Below, piece after piece: positions 15,719 to 24,358 of a stretch of 33,799 nt of DNA. The position numbers and the translations under genes were made by a program. Each line of letters begins with the position of its first letter. The first letter of the stretch is position 1. Below the pieces are notes generated by a model. That model saw only the letters and a program-made list of their open reading frames with translations, searched no databases and was not told where the DNA came from. This stretch comes from an uncultured Lachnospiraceae bacterium (lineage in GTDB: Bacteria > Bacillota > Clostridia > Lachnospirales > Lachnospiraceae), in the NCBI GenBank assembly GCA_947246015.1, contig CAMXQE010000041.1, positions 1 through 33,799 on the forward strand, in the 5' to 3' direction.

Positions 15719-17410
15719 TTATTCTCCTTCCGGCTGCGGTTCCTCCGCAGGAGCCTCTTCCGGCTGTGGCTGCGGTTCTTCCACAGGAGCTGGTGCCTGT
15801 TCCGCAGGCGCCTGCTCTGCGGGCGGCGCATCCGGAGTCGCATACTGCGCCAAAGCTGCCGCTACATTCTTTACATGGTCAATATTATTCGTTGCCACTG
15901 CTGCCAGCATTTCATTATAAGCATTTACATCATTCGTAGACAGACCGACCGTAGCTGTTCTCGGAACCATCTTATAACTGCTGCTGTTCACCTGCTCCCG
16001 GCTGACTTCCACACCGTTTTCCGTTACCACTTTCCATAGTTCCGCCTTATAGCCGATGTGCGCCGACTGGGATACTACTTTTCCAAGCGGCATTGCCACA
16101 TCCGTATAGATAATATCGCTTTCCGGCCTCGTTACGGAAAGCACCTCGCTTTCATATTTCACACTGCGGTTTGACGCCCTGGTTTCCACACCATATATCG
16201 TAAATGTAATATCTTTTCCCTGTACATATCCGTCAATATAAATCGGATGCTCCGTATTATTTACGAACCGGAAATCCTTTCCGGCAGATTCTGCAATCGC
16301 CGCATCCGCCGAAGGGTCTACATAGCTTACAATCATGGAATGATTGTGCCTCTCCGTTACTTCCAGTTCCGCCAGCAGCACTGCATTGTACAGCGTAGTA
16401 GACACCTGACAGATTCCTCCGCCCAGACTGTCCACCACCTGTCCGTTCAGGTAAGACCCTGCCATATAATATCCGTTGTCCGTAGAAAAAGGCGATACTG
16501 CCGCATATGTGGAAAACTCATCTCCCGGATACAAAGTAGTGCCTGCAATCAGGTTGCATCCGTTCGTTACGTTCGCACTCCTGGAAGGCCCCGACGAATT
16601 AAAGTTTGTGGAAAAAGTTCCGAGCACATCCCTCACCAGCGCCAGTTCTTCCTCGCTTCCCCTCGGTTCGTCCACCTTCGCAACCAAATCCAGCTGCGCG
16701 TCTTCAAAATTCCATTCTTTTGTCAGGAAATCATAAATCTCGTTTAAAGAGGCCTCTTCGTCAACAATATATCCAATCGTTCCGGGCGTAACGGAAAATC
16801 CGTCCCCTGTCTTTGTCAGCGTCGCATCCTTCGCCTCGGAATTATACTGGCTGCATTGCTCTGTCAGAATCTGGCGGATTATTTCCCTGTCCAAATCATA
16901 GACTAAGTCAAACACCTTATTTTCATGCCGCAGGTCCTGCATTGCTTTGTAACGCTGTATTACATTTCCTTTTTTTCCCAAAGCTACCGCGTCTTTTGCT
17001 GCCTCCGGATTTCCCCATATCAATCCGAGTTCGCCTACTGTCACCGTAACCTGATTGTCATTGACGACATTCAATGTCAGGCTCCGGCCCTTTAATTCCT
17101 CAATATGGGCTTCTACCGCATCGACTGCTTCCTCCGCCGTCTTGCCGGAAACATCGATGGTTCCTATGTAAACGCCATCTGCAATGGTGTTACCTGCTCC
17201 GGTAAAATGACCGCCCGCACCGGTGCTTTCGTTAACAGCCGTATCTTCCGCACCGGCACGGTTATTTTCACCGGCGCTGTCGCTGCTTCCCGCCATTACT
17301 TCCGCCGCATCTTTTTCAATCGATTGCGCCTGTACAGACAGCTGCGGCTGTAATAAAACAATAGAAATCAAAGATGCCAGAACAAATGATATCCTTCTCC
17401 TGTTTTTCAT
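15719..17410 (-). CDS. secreted VanW-family protein with PG-binding-like and G5-like domains
   Basis: The 563-residue exported protein has a signal peptide (1-28, cut near QAQ). A low-complexity Gly/Ala/Asn linker (30-78) is followed by a peptidoglycan-binding-4-like domain (about 80-250) and a VanW domain (about 258-405, with NLIAGTTLYPGDEFSTY and SLGGGICQVSTTLYNA). A G5-like strand region (about 415-485) follows, then a Pro/Glu/Ala/Gln-rich tail (526-563). Such proteins are cell-wall associated; the VanW domain has no proven activity and does not imply vancomycin resistance. The ATG has AGGAGA 5 bases upstream. It follows the 35-residue membrane ORF by 17 bases and shares its promoter. Confidence 0.88.
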   Translation of the reverse strand: MKNRRRISFVLASLISIVLLQPQLSVQAQSIEKDAAEVMAGSSDSAGENNRAGAEDTAVNESTGAGGHFTGAGNTIADGVYIGTIDVSGKTAEEAVDAVEAHIEELKGRSLTLNVVNDNQVTVTVGELGLIWGNPEAAKDAVALGKKGNVIQRYKAMQDLRHENKVFDLVYDLDREIIRQILTEQCSQYNSEAKDATLTKTGDGFSVTPGTIGYIVDEEASLNEIYDFLTKEWNFEDAQLDLVAKVDEPRGSEEELALVRDVLGTFSTNFNSSGPSRSANVTNGCNLIAGTTLYPGDEFSTYAAVSPFSTDNGYYMAGSYLNGQVVDSLGGGICQVSTTLYNAVLLAELEVTERHNHSMIVSYVDPSADAAIAESAGKDFRFVNNTEHPIYIDGYVQGKDITFTIYGVETRASNRSVKYESEVLSVTRPESDIIYTDVAMPLGKVVSQSAHIGYKAELWKVVTENGVEVSREQVNSSSYKMVPRTATVGLSTNDVNAYNEMLAAVATNNIDHVKNVAAALAQYATPDAPPAEQAPAEQAPAPVEEPQPQPEEAPAEEPQPEGE

Positions 17411-17427
17411 AATCTCTCCTACTTGTA

Positions 17428-17535
17428 CTAAAAAATAAAATATGATAAAGTTGGAATAAGCATTGCAAGTACAATAATAATTATTATGACGGAAGAAACC
17501 TTTCTCTGCGTCTTCTTGTTGTGCATATTGAACAT
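17428..17535 (-). CDS. 35-residue single-pass membrane protein upstream of the VanW gene
   Basis: The ORF begins MFNMHNKKTQRKVSS and continues into a strongly hydrophobic helix (about residues 15-35, with IIIIIVLAML). A basic N-terminal head followed by one helix suggests a positive-inside orientation. The ATG at 17535 has GGAGG 9 bases upstream, and a near-consensus promoter (17575-17603) lies just before it. The VanW gene follows after 17 bases with its own ribosome site. It resembles the class of tiny, basic, single-helix proteins found in many Firmicutes (such as Prli42-like proteins), but no family assignment is claimed. Confidence 0.7.
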   Translation of the reverse strand: MFNMHNKKTQRKVSSVIIIIIVLAMLIPTLSYFIF

Positions 17536-17574
17536 GTAAACCAACCTCCGGGTTATCTCTCTACTTGAAAGGAT

Positions 17575-17603
17575 ATTATATATGAAATTCCCCTTTTTTG
17601 CAA
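17575..17603 (-). promoter_or_regulatory. sigma-A promoter for the small membrane ORF and VanW cluster
   Basis: On the minus strand TTGCAA (17603-17598) and a perfect TATAAT (17580-17575) are 17 bases apart. The -35 box lies inside the first codons of the divergent gene at 17582, so the two transcription units share a very compact 46-base spacer. Confidence 0.7.
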
Positions 17604-18190
17604 GTTTTATCGTATTTCTTATAGTTGTCTCATACCAGATTTCAAAATCCCGGCGCTATACGGAAAAAATGGAAGATTCCTTCTGGGAAAGAGAACTCCG
17701 GGCAAACAATACCAGACGGAAATCCCTGGATAACCTGAACTACATTACGATACCTTTCGAGGCGCTCCCCATGTCCGTTATGACGGATGACGAATCGGTT
17801 CTGGAATACCAGCAGACCCTCCGCTCGCTTGCCGGCTCTCCTATCGTAAACTTTACCGGTATCAGCAACACCGACCTGAAACTTCAATACGGAGCTCCCA
17901 ATATTGAACTTCTGATGCGGTATGACCAAAATTACACGACCCTTGCCTGCACGCTGCAAAGATGGGCGGAAAAATTGTACGAAGCGGGCCACGCTGCCGA
18001 AGCGCAGCAGATTTTGGAATTTGCCATTTCCACCGACACGGATGTCAGCAACACCTATAAACTCCTTGCCTCCATCTATGTCTCGGAAGAAAACCATGAT
18101 AAAATTGCCGCGCTGAAAGAACGGGCCGAACATTTAAAATCCGGGAGCAAAAACATAATCCTCCGCATTTTACAGGAGTACGGCTTCTGA
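17582..18190 (+). CDS. membrane-anchored helical-repeat (TPR-like) protein of unknown function
   Basis: The 202-residue protein starts with a membrane helix (about 4-20, PFFASFIVFLIVV) followed by basic SKSRR, so the bulk should face the cytoplasm. The central part (30-105) has no recognised motif. The C-terminal part (about 115-195) has amphipathic helices with alternating Ala/Leu, such as KLYEAGHAAEAQQILEFA then YKLLASIYVSEENHDKIAAL, typical of tetratricopeptide-like repeats. It is probably a scaffold or partner-binding protein. The ATG has GAAAGGA 7-8 bases upstream. It stands alone, divergent from the VanW cluster and convergent with nth. Confidence 0.75.
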   Translation: MKFPFFASFIVFLIVVSYQISKSRRYTEKMEDSFWERELRANNTRRKSLDNLNYITIPFEALPMSVMTDDESVLEYQQTLRSLAGSPIVNFTGISNTDLKLQYGAPNIELLMRYDQNYTTLACTLQRWAEKLYEAGHAAEAQQILEFAISTDTDVSNTYKLLASIYVSEENHDKIAALKERAEHLKSGSKNIILRILQEYGF

Positions 18191-18230
18191 CACCCGCGGG
18201 CCTGCCTGCCTTTCATTTGCCATTCCATAA

Positions 18231-18941
18231 TTATTTTATGCTTGTCCGTCTGTTAATATGACCGTTCTTTTCAGCCCCCTGCTGCCGGAGTCTCTTTTTA
18301 TAATCATCGCAATGCTCTGTCAGAAAACATTCTTCACACTTCGGCGTAGGCGCCTTGCAGATTTCCCTCCCCAGCGTAATCAGCTGGATATTCCAAAGAA
18401 TCCAGTGATCCTTCGGCAGCTTCTTCATCAAATCCTTTTCCACTTTCTCCGGTTCTTCTTCCTTCGTCAGCCCCAGCTTCTTTGATATTCTCTTCACATG
18501 GGTATCCACTACGATACTCGGCTCATTATAAATATTCCCCCGTATGACGTTCGCCGTTTTACGCCCCACCCCCGCAAGAGACGTCAGTTCTTCCAGTGTC
18601 CGCGGCACCTCGCCGCCAAACTTTCCAATCAGGTCTTTACAGCAGGCAATGATATTTTTTGCCTTATTATGGTAAAATCCGGTGGAATGAATATCCTTTT
18701 CCAATTCCTTCAAATCCGCCTCCGCAAAAGCTTCCACATTCGGATATTTCCGGAAAAGTTCTTCCGTAACCACATTGACCCGCGCATCCGTACACTGCGC
18801 GCTCAAAATCGTAGCAATCAGCAGCTGCCACGCATTTTCATGTTCCAGTGAACAGCGGTACTCCGTACCATATCTTTCATCCAGTAAATTTAAGATTGCT
18901 TCTGTCTTTTTCGTCATCTTTAAACCCCGTTTCCGCTTCAT
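18231..18941 (-). CDS. nth: endonuclease III (DNA glycosylase/AP lyase)
   Basis: Endonuclease III removes oxidised pyrimidines and cuts the abasic site in base-excision repair. The protein shows the helix-hairpin-helix LAGVGRKTANVI with catalytic K128, catalytic D146 in VDTHV, and the 4Fe-4S cluster ligands C195-x6-C202-x2-C205-x5-C211. These positions count from the first ATG (18941), which directly follows the stop of the radical-SAM gene. Met9 is an alternative start giving 228 residues, nearer the usual 210-220. A Lys/Arg-rich tail of about 20 residues follows the cluster. Confidence 0.95.
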   Translation of the reverse strand: MKRKRGLKMTKKTEAILNLLDERYGTEYRCSLEHENAWQLLIATILSAQCTDARVNVVTEELFRKYPNVEAFAEADLKELEKDIHSTGFYHNKAKNIIACCKDLIGKFGGEVPRTLEELTSLAGVGRKTANVIRGNIYNEPSIVVDTHVKRISKKLGLTKEEEPEKVEKDLMKKLPKDHWILWNIQLITLGREICKAPTPKCEECFLTEHCDDYKKRLRQQGAEKNGHINRRTSIK

Positions 18942-18942
18942 C

Positions 18943-20781
18943 CTATGCTTTATTATCCATTTCTTTCATCCGCCCGTTTTCCTGCCCGGACTGCCCCAGT
19001 TTCTGCCAGATGATTGTCTCCGCTTCCTTTGTCACGGGATTTCTCCTGCCATAATGAAACAACACCATTTGCGGCTCCTCAAGCTTAAGCATACCATCCG
19101 CAGCATTTTGCCATACCGGATAGCAGAACACTTCCATATGAGTCATCCGGGCAATCTGTTTCGGCTGGAATTCTCCATAGTCCGGCAGTACCTCCCGCAG
19201 CCGCTTCTCTTCCTCATAAACCTCCCGTATCCTGCCCTTATACTCCGACAGTTCCTTTGCAAATCCGGGACGGCTCTTCATGTTTTCCCTGAGATATATA
19301 TCATAAGTTAAAAGTTCCCGGTACAACATCTCCCGTCTGCCGTCATAACGGCAGGCAAATCCAAGCAGCACCTCGTAACGGTAATTTCTTGACGGATGAT
19401 TTATGAAATACCCATTCTCTTCATAGTAATCCGCCAGCCTTTCATAAAAAACAAAAGGACTTTCAAAAACCCTTTCCAACACCGGAAGCGTATGGGCAAA
19501 CTGGCCGCTGTTGTAGTACAGCTCCACCATTTCCTCTATTTTCTTCAGCCTGCATATTTCTTCATAAGAAATCCATTCTGAGTATAACACTTCATAAGGC
19601 GGAAGAGAAGTGTAATTTATTCCATAATCCCCGGCCTTTTCATACATGGGCGAACCTTTCAGCACCTTCAGAAAACCCAGCTGCAGCTGCTGCGCACCCA
19701 TACCATACACTTCATTAAAGGAATGTCCGAAACTGCTGTAGTCTTCATAAGGCAGTCCCGCAATCAAATCCAAATGGACATGTACATTCTGAGCCGCAAG
19801 AATCCGCTGCACCACTTCCCGCAGCCGCTCCATATCCGTATAACGGTTAATTTCCCGCAGTGTATCCGGATTTACAGACTGCACTCCGATTTCCAGCTGC
19901 ACCAGACCGGGGCGCATTTCCGACAGCAATGTCAATTCTTCCTCATTCAGCAAATCCGCTGCTATTTCAAAATGGAAATTCGTAATCCCATTGTCATGTT
20001 CCAAAATATACCGCCAAACCGCCTGCGCATGTTCCCGGTTACAGTTAAAAGTCCTGTCTGTAAATTTCACCTGAGCCGCCTTATGGTCTAAAAAAAACTG
20101 CAATTCCTCTCTCACGGTTCCCATATCCCGCAGCCGCACGCTCCGGTCAATGGAAGACAGACAGTAGCTGCAGCGGAATGGGCACCCCCTGCTTGATTCA
20201 TAATAAATAATCCGGTTCCGGAAATTCTCCATATTTTTGTATAAAAAAGGCAGCGTACTGATATCTGTCGGTTTCCGCACTCCGGTTCTGAAAACCTTTC
20301 CCTGCTTTCTATAAACAATTCCGTCGATGCCGTCCAGTCCCTTTTCATCCATAGTGCCGGCTTCCTTTTTTGTATAATATTCCAACAGCCCGGTAAAAGT
20401 CTGCTCTCCCTCGCCCACCATGATACCGCTTACCGCAGGAATTTCCTCCAAAATCTGTTCCGTCTCAAAAGACACCTCCGGCCCGCCCAGCCATATAGGA
20501 ACCTCCGGCAGAACCTTGGCAAGTTCCGCTGACAATTCCCGAATCATCCGCCAATTCCATATGTAACAGGAAAAGGCCACTGCATCCGGCTTCTTCCGAT
20601 AAATATCAGAAAGAATCGAATCCATCTGCTGATTGATGGTATACTCCGAAATTTCAACCGAAACTTCCGGCTGCTCCCATCCGTCCAATCCCAGTCTTTC
20701 CAGCGCATATGCCTTCAAACTGTATACAGCCGGATTGGAATGGATATATTTCGCATTCACTGCCGCCAATAAAAATTTCAT
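18943..20781 (-). CDS. B12-binding-domain radical SAM protein
   Basis: The 612-residue protein has an N-terminal cobalamin-binding-like Rossmann domain (about 1-150, with KFLLAAVNAKYIHSNPA and WLGGPEVSFE). A radical SAM barrel follows, with the cluster motif CPFRCSYC in SSRGCPFRCSYCLSS. A long C-terminal part (about 400-560) resembles the DUF4080-type extension found with this family. The canonical DxHxxG B12 motif is not evident, so cobalamin may not be bound. The substrate is unknown. The start at 20781 is chosen because GGTGGAGG lies just upstream; an in-frame ATG 57 bases earlier lacks a site. nth follows immediately. Confidence 0.88.
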   Translation of the reverse strand: MKFLLAAVNAKYIHSNPAVYSLKAYALERLGLDGWEQPEVSVEISEYTINQQMDSILSDIYRKKPDAVAFSCYIWNWRMIRELSAELAKVLPEVPIWLGGPEVSFETEQILEEIPAVSGIMVGEGEQTFTGLLEYYTKKEAGTMDEKGLDGIDGIVYRKQGKVFRTGVRKPTDISTLPFLYKNMENFRNRIIYYESSRGCPFRCSYCLSSIDRSVRLRDMGTVREELQFFLDHKAAQVKFTDRTFNCNREHAQAVWRYILEHDNGITNFHFEIAADLLNEEELTLLSEMRPGLVQLEIGVQSVNPDTLREINRYTDMERLREVVQRILAAQNVHVHLDLIAGLPYEDYSSFGHSFNEVYGMGAQQLQLGFLKVLKGSPMYEKAGDYGINYTSLPPYEVLYSEWISYEEICRLKKIEEMVELYYNSGQFAHTLPVLERVFESPFVFYERLADYYEENGYFINHPSRNYRYEVLLGFACRYDGRREMLYRELLTYDIYLRENMKSRPGFAKELSEYKGRIREVYEEEKRLREVLPDYGEFQPKQIARMTHMEVFCYPVWQNAADGMLKLEEPQMVLFHYGRRNPVTKEAETIIWQKLGQSGQENGRMKEMDNKA

Positions 20782-20867
20782 GCCTCCACCTTCCATCGCC
20801 TCTGTAAATACTATATTTATATACTTGATACAATACACATATCTTTGTTTTACAGTTTATTTTCTGC

Positions 20868-20900
20868 TTGCCATAACAACTGCTTATGGAATATTGTTAT
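20868..20900 (+). promoter_or_regulatory. promoter with overlapping inverted repeat upstream of the XRE gene
   Basis: TTGCCA (20868-20873) and TATTGT (20892-20897) form a plausible promoter. ATAACAA (20873-20879) and TTGTTAT (20894-20900) form a 7-base perfect inverted repeat that spans the spacer and -10 box. This is a good position for a repressor; autoregulation by the XRE protein downstream is inferred. Confidence 0.4.
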
Positions 20901-20942
20901 TATATACATTTTTATTCTTATGAGAAAGGGGTTTTACAAAAA

Positions 20943-21278
20943 ATGAACACAAGAATTAAAGAATTAAGATTGGAGCAGCGTTACACACAGGAATCCCTCG
21001 CCATGAAAATCGGCGTCACCCAGACTTCCCTGAGCCGGATTGAATGCGGTGTATCCATACCGGATGCCGATCTGCTCATCCGCCTGTCCGATACATTCGA
21101 AGTATCCACCGACTACATCCTCTGCCTTTCTGACCAGCGTCTTCCGGACAGCCGCTCCGATAATGCCGTAAAATATCTTAAACGGTACCAGACGCATATT
21201 TCCCTTCTGCAGAAACTGAATCCCAGCCAGCGCATTCATTTACAGCACTTTCTCGAAAGCATAGCTGCCGTTTATTAA
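20943..21278 (+). CDS. XRE-family transcriptional regulator
   Basis: The 111-residue protein has a Cro/CI-type helix-turn-helix in residues 1-62 (IKELRLEQRYTQESLAMKIGV then SLSRIECGVSIPDADLLIRLS) and a short helical C-terminal part that may mediate dimerisation. The start at 20943 is chosen because AAAGGGG lies about 11 bases upstream and the domain begins directly; the frame is open 57 bases further upstream without a site. It is a single-gene unit, divergent from the radical-SAM gene and followed by the tandem hairpin repeats. Confidence 0.87.
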   Translation: MNTRIKELRLEQRYTQESLAMKIGVTQTSLSRIECGVSIPDADLLIRLSDTFEVSTDYILCLSDQRLPDSRSDNAVKYLKRYQTHISLLQKLNPSQRIHLQHFLESIAAVY

Positions 21279-21279
21279 T

Positions 21280-21363
21280 CGGGCAGGAAAGTTTTTCTCC
21301 CTGCCCGCCGCGCGGGGCATCCGTCAGCTCTGCTAACACACCTCCTTTGGATGCCCCTGTGCA
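21280..21363. repeat. structured tandem element, copy 1
   Basis: The unit contains hairpin A (CGGGCAGG with CCTGCCCG), a short GC hairpin B (CCCGC-CGC-GCGGG) and hairpin C with arms GGGGCATCC (21314-21322) and GGATGCCCC (21349-21357), ending CTGTGCA. Hairpins B and C compete for the same GGGG. A second copy follows at 21369. Confidence 0.65.
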
Positions 21364-21368
21364 ATCAA

Positions 21369-21447
21369 GCAGGGAAGGTTTCTCTCCCTGCCCGCCGCGC
21401 GGGGTGCGTGCTGCACAGCAGCTAATTTCCTTACGCACCCCTGTGCA
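21369..21447. repeat. structured tandem element, copy 2
   Basis: Same layout as copy 1: hairpin A (GCAGGGA with TCCCTGC), the identical CTCCCTGCCCGCCGCGCG segment, and hairpin C with arms GGGGTGCGT (21401-21409) and ACGCACCCC (21433-21441), ending CTGTGCA. The arms of hairpin C differ from copy 1 on both sides yet still pair perfectly. A nested hairpin GCTGC-ACA-GCAGC is present only here. Confidence 0.65.
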
Positions 21448-21454
21448 TAAAAAC

Positions 21455-21492
21455 GTATGCCAGAGTATGTATCATATCATACTCCGGCATAC
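21455..21492 (-). terminator. terminator downstream of galT
   Basis: GTATGCC-A-GAGTATG pairs with CATACTC-C-GGCATAC (14 pairs with one mismatch, 8-base loop). In the minus direction it is followed by a run of five T (complement of 21449-21453), fitting an intrinsic terminator for the galactose genes. It may also stop readthrough from the XRE side. Confidence 0.75.
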
Positions 21493-21514
21493 ATGTCTTC
21501 GAATGAAATCCCTG

Positions 21515-23029
21515 TTATAAAGTTTCTATAAACCGTTCAAACGCCTTACTGCCTTCCTCTGTTCTCTTATAGACACCGGCGTCTTCCAGCACCTGCATAA
21601 ATACATCCCCGATTTCTTTATGGAGAATTTCCATTACCTTCTCTTTCGTATCCCTGCTCTCTTCGGGATATTTGGGCAGGAATTCCTCTACCCAGTCCGC
21701 GTGTTTCTCCAATATTTCATCGGACCTGATATCCGCTCCGGCAAGAAGGGCATCCGCTAACGCGTCCATTTCTCCCTTCAGTCTCGCCGGAAGAACCGCC
21801 AGTCCCATAACCTCAATCAGACCGATATTTTCCTTTTTAATATGATGAAGTTTTGCATGGGGATGGTAAACGCCCAACGGATGTTCCTCCGTCGTAATAT
21901 TATTGCGCAGTACCAAATCCAGTTCAAACTTCTCTCCCCGTTTTCTTGCGATAGGCGTAATGGTATTGTGAGGCTCTCCATCTGTATAAGCATAAATAAA
22001 TGCATCCTCATCCGTATAGCCGCGCCATTTTTCCAATATCACATCCGCAAGGGCAATCAGCCTGTCACTGTCTGCTGCGGATATGCGGATTACCGACATC
22101 GGCCAGTTCACGATACCGGCTTCCACATCCTCAAAGCCTTTGACGGTAAATGTTTTTTCCACCTCTGCTCTTGCCATGGCAAATTCATAGTGCCCGCCCT
22201 GAAAATGGTCATGGCTTAATATAGAACCGCCCACAATCGGCAGGTCTGCGTTGGAACCGACAAAATAATGCGGGAACTGCTTCACGAAATCAAATAACTT
22301 GCAGAACGTGTCATGTTCTATTTTCATCGGTATATGCTGTGAATTAAATACAATGCAGTGTTCATTATAGTAAACATACGGAGAATACTGGAATCCCCAT
22401 TTGGAACCGTTGATTTCTACCGGAATGATTCTGTGGTTCTGTCTTGCCGGATGATTCACCCTGCCTGCATAACCTTCATTTTCCACACAGAGCAGGCATT
22501 TCGGATAACCGGCCTGCTTCGCGTTCTTCGCCGCCGCAATCGCTTTCGGGTCCTTCTCCGGCTTGGAAAGGTTAATCGTGATATCCAAATCCCCGTACTT
22601 CGTGGATGCAATCCACTTCTGGTCCTTCTTAATGCGGTATCTTCTGATATAATCCGTATCCTGGCTAAGCTTATAATAATAATCCGTCGCTTTCTCCGCA
22701 TCCTGCTCATACAGTTCTCTGAATCTGCGGATAACCTCGCTTGGGCGGGGCACCAGCATACTCATGATTCTGGTATCAAACAAATCCCTGTAAACAATAC
22801 CATCCTCTTTCATGATACCTTTTTCCACCGCATAATCCATCATCCGCCCCAGAACTTCTTCCAGTTCCTCCACTTCCATGGAAACACGGTCTGTCCCGCT
22901 CTCATCTGTAAGTTCATCCAGTTCAAACAGTTCCAAAAGCCTGTTTATCGTATAAATTTCATCTTCTTTTTCTATCAATCCGGTCATCAAACCATATGCT
23001 GTCAGCTTTTTTATATCCTGCTGTATCAT
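21515..23029 (-). CDS. galT: galactose-1-phosphate (UDP-glucose-hexose-1-phosphate) uridylyltransferase, Firmicute type
   Basis: GalT transfers UMP between UDP-glucose and galactose-1-phosphate in the Leloir pathway. The 504-residue protein fits the long Firmicute (class II) GalT family, about 490-510 residues, not the 340-residue E. coli type. Recognisable segments include LCVENEGYAGRVNHPARQNHR, GGSILSHDHFQGGHY with the catalytic-type His pair, and HPHAKLHHIKKENIGLIEVMGLAVLPARL. ATG 23029 has AAGGAG about 11 bases upstream. It lies 42 bases after galK and is followed by a strong terminator. Confidence 0.95.
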   Translation of the reverse strand: MIQQDIKKLTAYGLMTGLIEKEDEIYTINRLLELFELDELTDESGTDRVSMEVEELEEVLGRMMDYAVEKGIMKEDGIVYRDLFDTRIMSMLVPRPSEVIRRFRELYEQDAEKATDYYYKLSQDTDYIRRYRIKKDQKWIASTKYGDLDITINLSKPEKDPKAIAAAKNAKQAGYPKCLLCVENEGYAGRVNHPARQNHRIIPVEINGSKWGFQYSPYVYYNEHCIVFNSQHIPMKIEHDTFCKLFDFVKQFPHYFVGSNADLPIVGGSILSHDHFQGGHYEFAMARAEVEKTFTVKGFEDVEAGIVNWPMSVIRISAADSDRLIALADVILEKWRGYTDEDAFIYAYTDGEPHNTITPIARKRGEKFELDLVLRNNITTEEHPLGVYHPHAKLHHIKKENIGLIEVMGLAVLPARLKGEMDALADALLAGADIRSDEILEKHADWVEEFLPKYPEESRDTKEKVMEILHKEIGDVFMQVLEDAGVYKRTEEGSKAFERFIETL

Positions 23030-23071
23030 TGTCCTGTCCGCTCCTTCCTGACTCTTACCAGTCCCCGCTTT

Positions 23072-24250
23072 TTAGTCCAATACCGACGGACCGTCGCCGA
23101 TTTCCACTACATAAAAATCTGCGGCATACCCGATTTTTTCCTTATAGGCTTTTCCAACCTGTTCAATAAACGTATCAATGGCATCATCTTTTACAATACT
23201 TACCGTACAGCCCCCGAAACCGGCTCCCGTCATCCTGGAACCGATTACACCTTCTACTTTCCATGCCTCTTCCACAAGAGTATCCAGTTCGATGCCCGTT
23301 ACTTCATAATCATACTGAAGGGAAATATGGGATTCATTCATCAGTTTTCCAAATAATTCCACATCGTTCCGCTTCAATGCCTCCACTGCCTTAATCGTCC
23401 TCTGGTTTTCATACACTGCATGTTTTGCCCGTTTTATGCGGATTTCATCCTTAATCGCAGATTTGTACTGCTCGAACTGTTCTTCTGTCAGGTCTCCCAG
23501 ATTATTGATGCCGACCACTTCCTGAATCTCTGCCAGCGCCGTTTCACATTCGCTTCTCCGCTCATTATATTTGGAATCAGCCAGCCCGCGTTTCTTGTTG
23601 CTGCAGGAAATCACGATTTTTGCATGTTCCAGCTTAATCGGGGCATATTCAAAAGAAAGATCCGCCGTATCGAGGAAAATCGCATGTCCTTTCTTCCCCA
23701 TCGCACAGGCAAACTGATCCATGATACCGCAGTTTACACCGTTAAACTTATTTTCCGAATACTGACCGATTAAGGCGATTTCCTGATTTGTCACATCAAA
23801 GCCGAATAAATCCTTCAGAATAAACCCTGTCAGCACTTCTACCGATGCCGAAGAAGAAAGCCCGGACCCGTTCGGAATATTTCCGTTCAGCAGCAAATCC
23901 ATACCATAAGGCACATCATATCCTTTCTCGCCGAATGCCCATATGACTCCTTTCGGGTAATTTGTCCATCCCGCTTCCTTTTCCATTTTCAGATTCTCAA
24001 TCGAAGACTCTATTACCCCTAAATGTCCGAAATTCATAGAGTAAAAACGAAGCTTCCTGTCTTCTCTCTTCCTTGCCACTCCATAGGTTCCAATCGTCAG
24101 TGCGCAGGGAAACACATGCCCCCCGTTATAATCCGTATGCTCCCCTATCATATTCACACGCCCCGGAGCAAAATAAACCTTTGCCCCCTCTGCGCTGCCG
24201 TATACTTCTTCAAATTTTTTCAGAACTGCTTCTTTCATGTTCTCCGCCAT
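23072..24250 (-). CDS. galK: galactokinase
   Basis: GalK phosphorylates galactose with ATP to give galactose-1-phosphate. The 392-residue GHMP kinase carries the galactokinase signature GRVNMIGEHTDYNGG (30-44), the GHMP loop PNGSGLSSSASVEV and the C-terminal motif MTGAGFGGCTVSIV. ATG 24250 has AAGGGA 6 bases upstream. It precedes galT in one unit and is preceded by an AraC-type regulator, while a galE gene is absent from the window. Confidence 0.96.
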   Translation of the reverse strand: MAENMKEAVLKKFEEVYGSAEGAKVYFAPGRVNMIGEHTDYNGGHVFPCALTIGTYGVARKREDRKLRFYSMNFGHLGVIESSIENLKMEKEAGWTNYPKGVIWAFGEKGYDVPYGMDLLLNGNIPNGSGLSSSASVEVLTGFILKDLFGFDVTNQEIALIGQYSENKFNGVNCGIMDQFACAMGKKGHAIFLDTADLSFEYAPIKLEHAKIVISCSNKKRGLADSKYNERRSECETALAEIQEVVGINNLGDLTEEQFEQYKSAIKDEIRIKRAKHAVYENQRTIKAVEALKRNDVELFGKLMNESHISLQYDYEVTGIELDTLVEEAWKVEGVIGSRMTGAGFGGCTVSIVKDDAIDTFIEQVGKAYKEKIGYAADFYVVEIGDGPSVLD

Positions 24251-24358
24251 AGCCCATCCCTTTCCGTCCGCACCCCTGCCGGACTTAACATATTCTTCAC
24301 TTCACTGCCGGATTTCATCGCTCTGCATCTGCCATCCGGCAATTTCCTTCTATCTAAA

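Noticed and set aside
15719..17410. VanW gene as a vancomycin-resistance marker
   Set aside because: VanW domains are common in Firmicute surface proteins and no vanHAX or vanRS genes are present.
21178..21438. An 86-codon minus-strand frame with repeated PRGGQGEK
   Set aside because: It is the translation of the two tandem hairpin elements plus antisense of the XRE gene, so the protein repeat only mirrors the DNA repeat.
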